Part shown: positions 1 to 5,926 of the stretch, in pieces
Layout: the number at the start of each line of letters is the position of its first letter
Position numbering within the stretch: the first letter of the stretch is position 1
Origin: Patescibacteria group bacterium
GTDB taxonomy: Bacteria > Patescibacteriota > Patescibacteriia > JAACEG01 > JAGUWE01
Assembly: GCA_020062525.1 (NCBI GenBank)
Contig: JAGUWE010000100.1
Location: 1-5,926 of the forward strand
DNA: 5,926 nt
Direction: 5' to 3'
Program-made: the position numbers and the translations under genes
The notes under the pieces: model-generated
What the model was told of the DNA's origin: nothing
Seen by the model: only the letters and a program-made list of their open reading frames with translations
Database searches by the model: none

Positions 1-537
1 GCTAATCGTCATTAAATTCTGAAGTCCTAAAAGATTGACAAAATTACCAGCACCAGTCACGGCAAAACCAGCTATAAAAGTCAGCATTATGACTTGGGCA
101 AAATCAATGAAAAGTCCGCAAATGGTTTTGCTAAAATTAATCAGAATCGCCATCAAAAGAAATTTGGGCAGGAGTCGCTTGTAATGATAGGTCTCAATTT
201 TTAAAACCGTGCCAAAAGCAATTACCAATAAGACAATGACAAAAAACATATTGCAAAGGTCGCGGACAATCACCCAACCCATACTAACTGGTGGAGAATC
301 AATAAAACTATTATACCCTGCTACTTTAATTAAAATACTAATAACTACGGTAAAAATTGATCCCACCAGATAGACAAGCGCCTGAAAAATCATTCCTAAA
401 ATTGTATAAATAATGTCCATGGCCGCGTAACTTACTTTGGGCGCGGCCAAGCCCAAAAAAACCAAAACCAAAACCGCGCCGACTAAAAACAAACGGCTGG
501 AAACTTGGCGAGTTGATTTTTCGCCCTTTTGAAACAT
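1..537 (-). CDS. Polytopic membrane protein, VirB6/TrbL-like, 3' end missing
   Basis: The frame is open for 179 codons from an ATG at 537-535 and runs off the left edge with no stop, so the C-terminus is missing. Residues 1-39 look like a signal peptide: a basic start with several Lys and Arg, a hydrophobic core at about 16-32, and a small-residue end SYAA near 36-39 that could be a cleavage site. Hydrophobic segments follow at about 41-72, 87-112 and 123-160, with a charged loop at 113-125 (KIETYHYKR) between the last two. From memory, proteins of this kind, with the stretch FVIVLLVIAFGTVLKIE and the later INFSKTICGLFIDFAQ, recur in Patescibacteria next to type IV secretion or pilus-like genes, where they resemble VirB6/TrbL inner-membrane channel components. 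That role is inferred. No Shine-Dalgarno precedes the ATG. It starts 31 bases after the HEPN gene and is probably co-transcribed with it. It could instead be an unrelated multi-pass protein of the same locus. Confidence 0.85.
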   Translation of the reverse strand, partial: MFQKGEKSTRQVSSRLFLVGAVLVLVFLGLAAPKVSYAAMDIIYTILGMIFQALVYLVGSIFTVVISILIKVAGYNSFIDSPPVSMGWVIVRDLCNMFFVIVLLVIAFGTVLKIETYHYKRLLPKFLLMAILINFSKTICGLFIDFAQVIMLTFIAGFAVTGAGNFVNLLGLQNLMTIS

Positions 538-568
538 AATTGATAAATGAAATTATTCTTATTAAACT

Positions 569-955
569 TTAAGTGCTCTTTTCTTTAATGGTGGTAAGTA
601 GATCTTCAAAGTGCCGAAGAGCATTGGGTAATTGATTATAAATTTTTTCTGCCATCTCTTCTTGATAAGTATGAACTGTTTCATTGCGCCTATCCACCAG
701 TTTTAGCCATTCATCGTCGTACTCAATGACTCCCTGACGATAAGCTTCGCGAAAACATTCTTTAGGAGAAGTGGAGACAAGGCCCTTTTTCTCTTCAAGA
801 AAGGACTTTAACATCTTCCAAGAAAGATCCAGAGTAAATTCAAAACGTTGAATCGCTGAATCGCGCACTACATCAGTTTTAGGCAATTGCAACACTTCTC
901 TAAATCGCCTTAAAGCCTTTTCAAATTGTTTTAATAGTGCTTCAAATTTTGTCAT
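569..955 (-). CDS. hepT: HEPN-domain HepT-like toxin (HI0074 family)
   Basis: A 128-residue all-helical protein of the nucleotidyltransferase substrate-binding (HI0074) family, the usual length for the family. Residues 32-47 (DSAIQRFEFTLDLSWK) match the family signature. The HEPN ribonuclease motif RX4HXY is intact as R90-N-E-T-V-H95-T-Y97. In characterised HepT/MntA (type VII toxin-antitoxin) pairs, R and H form the RNase active site at the HEPN dimer interface, and the motif tyrosine is AMPylated by the partner transferase, which silences the toxin. I infer that this protein is a cytoplasmic RNase toxin or, less likely, a non-toxic partner of the transferase. The start at 955 lies 3 bases after the stop of the transferase gene, so translation is probably coupled; no separate Shine-Dalgarno is visible. 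The stop is TAA at 571-569. Nothing looks truncated or mutated. Confidence 0.9.
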   Translation of the reverse strand: MTKFEALLKQFEKALRRFREVLQLPKTDVVRDSAIQRFEFTLDLSWKMLKSFLEEKKGLVSTSPKECFREAYRQGVIEYDDEWLKLVDRRNETVHTYQEEMAEKIYNQLPNALRHFEDLLTTIKEKST

Positions 956-958
956 AGA

Positions 959-1294
959 TTAAGTAGTAATCGGTTCAATAAATTGAAGGGCTACTTCTCG
1001 GAAATCATCCGAAATTTTTTTAAAATCAACGATTTCAATTTTATAAAGGGTGGGCAAATTATCTATCTCTTCTTTAATCTTAAACATTATTTCAGAAGGA
1101 ATTTCCGCCGCTCCCTCAATGCCAATATCAATGTCAGAACGTTCATTTCCCCGGCCTTGCACCCGCGAACCGAAAAAAAAGACACGATGACTTTTAAGAT
1201 CAAGATAGCGACTAATAATTGCCAAAATCTCCTTTTTTAATTTTTTAACCGAATAATGAGTCAGCTGCATATTTTGAATTGAAGGTATTATCAT
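959..1294 (-). CDS. mntA: Minimal nucleotidyltransferase, MntA-like antitoxin (HI0073 family)
   Basis: A 111-residue minimal nucleotidyltransferase of the DNA polymerase beta fold. The active-site signature GSX10DXD is complete: G42-S43, ten residues, then D54-I55-D56. A third acidic residue on the following strand is E87 or D90 (in IEIVDF). In type VII toxin-antitoxin systems this enzyme uses ATP to add AMP to the tyrosine of the HEPN RX4HXY motif and so neutralises the toxin. Pairing with an intact HEPN gene 3 bases downstream supports that role here. The start is uncertain: ATG at 1294 gives 111 residues, while the in-frame ATG at 1270 (residue 9) gives 103 and keeps the whole domain. Neither has a clear Shine-Dalgarno. 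A run of eight T in the coding strand (1180-1173) encodes the Phe residues just before G42-S43. The sequence is locally AT-rich (27-47 percent GC in 60-base blocks counted by hand). Confidence 0.9.
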   Translation of the reverse strand: MIIPSIQNMQLTHYSVKKLKKEILAIISRYLDLKSHRVFFFGSRVQGRGNERSDIDIGIEGAAEIPSEIMFKIKEEIDNLPTLYKIEIVDFKKISDDFREVALQFIEPITT

Positions 1295-1362
1295 CTAGAC
1301 GTAATCTTTAGACGTTTGACGATACGGGCCTCGTAACCCTTAAACGTTAAAACCCTATTAAA
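1295..1362. other. Intergenic spacer with short direct and inverted repeats
   Basis: This 68-base gap lies between the stop of the giant gene and the first ATG of the toxin-antitoxin pair. It holds two exact copies of TAGACGT (1296-1302 and 1309-1315, 13 bases apart) and a one-mismatch copy, TAAACGT, at 1341-1347. ACGTTT at 1312-1317 can pair with AAACGT at 1342-1347, and inside this ACGA at 1319-1322 can pair with TCGT at 1331-1334. AACCCT also occurs twice (1335-1340 and 1351-1356). There is no GC-rich stem followed by a T run in either direction, so it is not a standard terminator. It could hold a promoter or operator for the toxin-antitoxin pair, or be a scar of its insertion. No clear -10/-35 pair is visible. 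Function unproven. Confidence 0.35.
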
Positions 1363-4300
1363 TTAATAGCACCCCGACTCCTCACTTTCCGTCACCACCA
1401 CATAGCCGTTGTAAGGAGCCCAATTACTACAATCATTTGGCAAGGCGCCGCCATTACACCAGCCCCAATTGTCTTTGATTTGAATCTTGGGCTGAACCGC
1501 ACAACAGGCAGAATCGGTCGGACAGGTAGTGGTAAAAACACTGCCGCCGTTAACATCGTTGCAACTAATTAAAGGATCACCATTGCTAAATCTGGTTCTC
1601 AAATCAGCATAGCTATAAAGATGATAAAGCGAATGTGGATCGTTTATATTGGGCTTAGCTTGTATCACGCCACTGACCACATTTTCACTGCCATCACGCC
1701 AATTAATTGAATAAGCTGTCAAAGGTTGCTGCTCAGCGTCAAGAACTGAATTAAAAGTCAAATTAACAAAGCCAGCGTTTCTTAAACAAATAGTGCCGGC
1801 AGTATTATTATTTATTTTTATATTTTCTACCTGCGGCAAAATAGCACAATAATCAGCATTATAAGCCGGCCTTGGCGTACTGGTGCAAATTGAAGTTGGT
1901 AGTGTCCAGCCACCACCGGCCGGCTCATATCTAAAGTTTGTATCTCCATCTGTATCTCTCCATTCCCAAATACCATAACTTTGAGCAAATAAACGTTTAA
2001 CTTCTTCTTGCCCACCACCTGGAATAGTTGTTTTAGGATAATAATTGTAAGGATAAGGGTATGTCTCATTAGTAATAAAAAGGCAATCACCAGCCACGCT
2101 GCAATTATAAACAAAAACACCATTATCCACTAATTCATAATAGGGTTGAATACCCAAACCAGTACCTGTTCTTAAATCATCTTCCACACTGTCCCACGCC
2201 ATGGGATTGTCCAAGGGTTCAATAACTGGCAGAGAACCAAAAGGAGAAGAAGGAGAACTATAACTAAGACCCAAAAATGGTGTCTGGTAAGTGCTGTCTT
2301 TATAAAGCCGTCCGCTCCAGGCCTTGTTTTGGCCAGCCGGCGTAACAACTTGGGCGATTTGGCTGGCATAAATTTTTGTTCTTAACTGCTCTTGACGCAA
2401 GGTGCAAGATGAACCAATCACACCAACTGCTTGGCATAAATAAGGCGCCCCGGCTTTAAACAAATCTGAACCCTGAGAGCCATCAATAGTTGGAGCGGTT
2501 GTTACATTATCACATACCAAAACCCAATCTGGATCCGCCCCTATCATTACACATCCTTCTGGATCAGTACACACCCAGACGCAGTTTTCTTGAAATGAAA
2601 TTTCCAACGAGGCCAAACTCCCATCGTACGCATACCAACCATCAGCCGAACTAACTGGATTACGGACACTCCTAGGTTCAGGGGTACCGGTTTGTTGGTC
2701 GCAACCCCCGTTAAGGTATTGTGGATAACTAGTAAAATTATTATTATTACCATCTAATTGTACTGGATCACCTGTTGGTACACAAATACAATAAGCTAAA
2801 TCTGCACCACTCTGCTTATCGCAGCCGGTTTGAACAAGTGTATAGCCACTGCTACAATTTCTACCCAGCTGTGGTCCAATGTTGGCACACGCATCAATAG
2901 ATCCCTCTCCTAAATAATAGGCGTGCCGATATTCATACCTTTCTAAGCCGCCCTCTAAAGCATAATACAAAGGCACGCGGTCTTCATAACCACTGGTGCC
3001 GGCTTCTTTGCTGCCGCTTTCCTGGGACTCTTCACCCCTAATCACATCCACCGGCCACCAAAGCAAACATTGGTCTGGATTGGCTGGCTGACGGTCGCGT
3101 TCTAAACAATAACCCCACCAGCCAAATTTTTTCACCCCGGCTTCATTATAATCACAACTTAAAGCTCCTTCATCCGGATAACCACGACAAGAAGAAGGCA
3201 AGTAACTGGTAGCGGCCCCTTCTGGATCTTGATAATTTAAATCAGGTCCAAGACGCAAATCATCAATATAAAAACGACCAACTGAACCGGCCTTAGTATC
3301 CAATCTAATCTTTATTTTTTGATTTAAGTCGGCATTAAATTTGACCCTTAAAAATTCCCAACCTGAACTGGCATCTTTGGTCAATTTAGCTAAAATAGTG
3401 GGCGGACTAATATCATTTTCAACTGAGACCTGGGCTTGGCCGCCAATTAAATTAGAGGTATTCAACCAAACCGAAAGAATGTTATCAGTATTAGGAACAA
3501 TGTCAAAATATTGAGTAACCGCATTGCAATCACCACCCACGCGCAACACCTTGGCACCTTCAGGCAGGCGCTGACCCAAGCCCTCCTTTTGGCTGGCAAC
3601 TGGGTTATCAATCGCTTTGAGTTCCTTACATTCGCCTTTGGTGCCTTCATAACTCCAACCATAAGGCGTGCCGTCAGATAAACTTTGTTCAAAATTGCCA
3701 TTGACCAGAAATGATTGACCGCCTAATTGCGGCATATTGCTCAATAAGCGATAACCCTCAAGTTGGCGGCCACCGCCCCAGTTATAACCAACCTTGACAT
3801 AGCCGGCTAAATCCTGAAGTCGCTCAACTGAACCGAGATTATAAGTTAAATTTTGGTTGGCGCCGGGTAATTGAAAATTAGGAAAACTATTGCACTCGCC
3901 GCGCTCATTGACGCCATCGCACAGCCCGACATCCAAACAACTTCTTTCAATTTCGCCTTTGGTCGTTCTTGATTCCAACGAACTGCGGCAATAAAACCAC
4001 TTGTCGCAGACGCGATCGGGCAGGACTTTGAGCAGAGTATTGGTATCACAAAGATTGGGTGGGCCGGTCCCGCAGTTAATATTAGGCGACTGACCATTAG
4101 TGCTCAAATCCGCATCATAAATTAAAGCTGGATAACCAGCGGAGCTCACTATGTCGCGCCTATTAAACAAAACACAGCCCTGGGAAAAATCAACCAAGCC
4201 ATTGCAACTGGTTTGGTCAACCGTGTCTGAAAGATAATAATAAAGACCGGTTTGGCTTAGTTTAACTTCTTTGAGAAAGGTCTGAAAATTAGCCGTCAGC

Positions 4301-5926
4301 ACAACAAGACAACTGACTGCTTGACCGCTGTAAAAACGAGCGCTGTAACTGCCTTCAAACTGGCCCCCAACCGCCGCTGGCGTTAAGGTTGAAGGATTGC
4401 CTACACTCAATGAATTGTCTGGCGAAGTTAAAATTACTGAACAGTTAAGGGTAATTCCTAAATCGCTGACATTTTGCAAGCCCTTGGTCTTGGCACTAAT
4501 AGTATAAAGAGTATTTTTTTCTAAAGTTACTGCTTGTTGGTCAAGATTCCAACCATCAGGGATGCCATCGCTATTAATATCCTGCGAGAAATTGCCATTG
4601 AATAAAATATTTTTGGCAAAACTGCTGACCGGATCAATAAATTCAGCGCAACTGCTTTGGTCAGACGGACATTCAGCTGCCCAGCGAGAACATTGAGCAT
4701 AAGGGAAAGTAATTGGATCCTGAACTGGGTCAAAATAACAATCGGCCACTTGAGTGCAGGTTTGCCCGTCCAAAGCTGAATTCAAACACTGCCCAGCTGG
4801 CATTGAACGGCCCAAATCAGAAACCGTGGTATTGCATTTTTCATTTGTATCTTTTTTATACCAAGCATAGTCCTTTTCTCCACTTTTTAACTGATATTGG
4901 CAAATTCTATTTTTGGGGTCTTTGAAATAATAATCGCCTTTGGCTGTCTGCCAGCGCTCACAACCCAGTTCGGCATATTGGCAAAGGATTTGACTATATT
5001 TGTCCGGATTATTTTTCAGATAAACCGATTCAAAAGCCGTGGCTTTTTCATTAGCGTCCAAAGTTGGCAAGCCAAAATGCTGGCAGCCCTTGTCCGCCGC
5101 TTGGCAGGACTTTTTAGTGTCATTAACCAAATAAATCACTTCGTCAGCCGGCACCACTACTTGGCCGGCATCGCCGCCCTGATAGGTTTGCTCAAAAGCC
5201 GAACTGGAATTTTTGGTCTCAATCAAGGCCTCGCAGCCCGCTTTGTCTTCGCCGCAAAGATTAGTAAAGGATTTAAGATTGACTAATTGATTATTAGTGC
5301 TGCGGTAGGCCTTACAGCCCAGCATAAATTGCGGAAAACTGCCGCCGAATTGATCTTGGTCGCAAACCGTTGGGATATTCCACGGTGTGGTCTTGACCAC
5401 AAAAATATTATCGCGGACTTCAGTTAAAATAATATTGTCAATAAATGAATTGGCGCCAAAGCCGCTGAAAGTTAAAGAATCAGCCGCCGGCACATCCCAA
5501 GTCACATAAACCGGGCCTAAATTATAAAGCCGCCAATCTTGCGTTAAAGTAGTTGGCGCAAAGCATTGACCTTGAGCGCAATCAGCACTGCCAAATTTCG
5601 CCGTGATATTACCTGTGCCTTTGGCCCAGAAAGAAAGAAGGTAAGTTCGGTTTTTATTAAGAAGTTGTTTATAAACACATTCGCTTTGGCCATTAGCAAC
5701 TAAACAAACATCTAGGCCATCAACTTGACAAAGACAGCCATTAGCGTCATCGCAAGCTACCGCTAAAGTGCATTTGGCATTTAATGGATAGCTCATTGTC
5801 ACGCCGCCACTCATCGCTAAAGAATGACCGCCCACGGTTAATGATTCACTGCTTAAAGTGCCATTTCCCCAGTTGTTCACGGCTGACTCAAAGGTCTCAT
5901 TAACCACCGTCATTTTGTTATAAGAA
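1363..5926 (-). CDS. Giant cysteine-rich secreted/surface protein, N-terminus cut off
   Basis: The frame has 1516 codons from the first in-window ATG (5913-5911) to TAA at 1365-1363. It stays open through the last bases (S-Y-N-K before that Met), with no Shine-Dalgarno and no signal peptide, so the true start lies beyond the right edge. Residue numbers count from the Met at 5913. I count 65 cysteines. Modules in order: 1-166, carbohydrate-binding-like beta-sandwich (TFES..W, LLSFWAKG, FIDNI); 184-430, cysteine repeats C-x5-[GES]-C followed by an aromatic; 436-555, second sandwich (NGNFSQ, with a DxNxDGxxD calcium-type loop at 445-453); 560-690, cysteine-rich; 736-889, third sandwich (NGNFEQ to FYIDDLRLG); 905-955, a block with GWWGYCLERD and CLLWWPVD; 1005-1170, cysteine-rich; 1200-1320, with SPFGSLP and RLFAQSYGIWEW; 1360-1480, PKD-like (INWRDGS, HLYSY, then IKDNWGWC). 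No C-terminal membrane anchor or sortase signal is seen. I recall similar giant proteins in Patescibacteria next to VirB6-like genes. Surface adhesion or host contact is inferred; function unknown. Confidence 0.9.
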   Translation of the reverse strand, partial: SYNKMTVVNETFESAVNNWGNGTLSSESLTVGGHSLAMSGGVTMSYPLNAKCTLAVACDDANGCLCQVDGLDVCLVANGQSECVYKQLLNKNRTYLLSFWAKGTGNITAKFGSADCAQGQCFAPTTLTQDWRLYNLGPVYVTWDVPAADSLTFSGFGANSFIDNIILTEVRDNIFVVKTTPWNIPTVCDQDQFGGSFPQFMLGCKAYRSTNNQLVNLKSFTNLCGEDKAGCEALIETKNSSSAFEQTYQGGDAGQVVVPADEVIYLVNDTKKSCQAADKGCQHFGLPTLDANEKATAFESVYLKNNPDKYSQILCQYAELGCERWQTAKGDYYFKDPKNRICQYQLKSGEKDYAWYKKDTNEKCNTTVSDLGRSMPAGQCLNSALDGQTCTQVADCYFDPVQDPITFPYAQCSRWAAECPSDQSSCAEFIDPVSSFAKNILFNGNFSQDINSDGIPDGWNLDQQAVTLEKNTLYTISAKTKGLQNVSDLGITLNCSVILTSPDNSLSVGNPSTLTPAAVGGQFEGSYSARFYSGQAVSCLVVLTANFQTFLKEVKLSQTGLYYYLSDTVDQTSCNGLVDFSQGCVLFNRRDIVSSAGYPALIYDADLSTNGQSPNINCGTGPPNLCDTNTLLKVLPDRVCDKWFYCRSSLESRTTKGEIERSCLDVGLCDGVNERGECNSFPNFQLPGANQNLTYNLGSVERLQDLAGYVKVGYNWGGGRQLEGYRLLSNMPQLGGQSFLVNGNFEQSLSDGTPYGWSYEGTKGECKELKAIDNPVASQKEGLGQRLPEGAKVLRVGGDCNAVTQYFDIVPNTDNILSVWLNTSNLIGGQAQVSVENDISPPTILAKLTKDASSGWEFLRVKFNADLNQKIKIRLDTKAGSVGRFYIDDLRLGPDLNYQDPEGAATSYLPSSCRGYPDEGALSCDYNEAGVKKFGWWGYCLERDRQPANPDQCLLWWPVDVIRGEESQESGSKEAGTSGYEDRVPLYYALEGGLERYEYRHAYYLGEGSIDACANIGPQLGRNCSSGYTLVQTGCDKQSGADLAYCICVPTGDPVQLDGNNNNFTSYPQYLNGGCDQQTGTPEPRSVRNPVSSADGWYAYDGSLASLEISFQENCVWVCTDPEGCVMIGADPDWVLVCDNVTTAPTIDGSQGSDLFKAGAPYLCQAVGVIGSSCTLRQEQLRTKIYASQIAQVVTPAGQNKAWSGRLYKDSTYQTPFLGLSYSSPSSPFGSLPVIEPLDNPMAWDSVEDDLRTGTGLGIQPYYELVDNGVFVYNCSVAGDCLFITNETYPYPYNYYPKTTIPGGGQEEVKRLFAQSYGIWEWRDTDGDTNFRYEPAGGGWTLPTSICTSTPRPAYNADYCAILPQVENIKINNNTAGTICLRNAGFVNLTFNSVLDAEQQPLTAYSINWRDGSENVVSGVIQAKPNINDPHSLYHLYSYADLRTRFSNGDPLISCNDVNGGSVFTTTCPTDSACCAVQPKIQIKDNWGWCNGGALPNDCSNWAPYNGYVVVTESEESGCY
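4648..5256 (-). repeat. Protein-level cysteine repeat region C-x6-C within the giant gene
   Basis: Residues 220-422 of the giant protein carry cysteine pairs at a fixed spacing of six residues: C220/C227, C270/C277, C311/C318, then C408/C415/C422. The second cysteine is usually preceded by G and followed two or three residues later by an aromatic (GCQHF, GCERW, SCAEF). Between pairs, AFEQTY (239-244) and AFESVY (293-298) recur, which suggests degenerate tandem units of about 40-55 residues. The pairs probably form disulfides outside the cytoplasm. The repeat exists in protein, not as conserved DNA; no long nucleotide repeat is visible. Unit borders are approximate. Confidence 0.55.

Noticed and set aside
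536..556. Inverted repeat ATAATT/AATTAT overlapping the start of the membrane protein gene
   Set aside because: The six-base stem is all A/T with a nine-base loop in an AT-rich gap, so it is weak and expected by chance; not called as a regulator or terminator.
983..1240. Plus-strand open frame of 85 codons opposite the transferase gene
   Set aside because: It lies wholly antisense to a gene with complete catalytic motifs and shows no recognisable domain; the reading is a shadow.
1311..1348. Possible rho-independent terminator after the giant gene
   Set aside because: The stems are short, interrupted and not GC-rich, and no T run follows on the minus strand.
1827..4733. Several minus-strand frames of 65-98 codons inside the giant gene
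   Set aside because: They are alternative frames of the same strand within one continuous long gene; their hydrophobic or basic composition is a frame-shift artefact.
4713..5286. Two overlapping plus-strand open frames opposite the giant gene
   Set aside because: Both are antisense to strongly patterned cysteine-repeat coding sequence and have no family features or start signals.
1..5926. tRNA, rRNA, CRISPR array, insertion sequence or attachment site
   Set aside because: Reading both strands showed no cloverleaf, no regularly spaced DNA repeats, no transposase and no terminal inverted repeats; nearly all of the window is coding.

Overview
The window suggests a Candidate Phyla Radiation bacterium (Patescibacteria, Parcubacteria-like). 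This rests on a very large cysteine-rich secreted-type protein with motifs I recall from that group, on a polytopic membrane protein typical of their type IV secretion or pilus-like loci, and on starts without Shine-Dalgarno sequences. GC content is moderate and the standard code reads well; all three stops in view are TAA. The taxonomic call is from memory of protein families, not from a search.

All genes are on the minus strand, so transcription runs from high to low coordinates. From 5926 down to 1363 lies a gene of at least 1516 residues that is cut by the right edge. It encodes an extracellular-type mosaic of carbohydrate-binding-like beta-sandwich modules, cysteine-rich repeats and a C-terminal PKD-like domain. 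After a 68-base gap (1295-1362) with short direct and inverted repeats comes a two-gene cassette: a minimal nucleotidyltransferase (959-1294, MntA-like antitoxin) and, 3 bases on, a HEPN protein (569-955, HepT-like toxin). After another 31 bases comes a membrane protein with a signal peptide (537 down to 1), cut by the left edge.

The MntA/HepT pair carries the full signature of a type VII toxin-antitoxin module: GSX10DXD in the transferase and RX4HXY in the HEPN protein. The two flanking genes look like parts of one cell-envelope locus, so the cassette probably sits inside a surface-structure operon. I saw no RNA genes, insertion sequences, CRISPR arrays or convincing terminators. The least described element is the giant cysteine-rich protein and its link with the secretion-like membrane protein.
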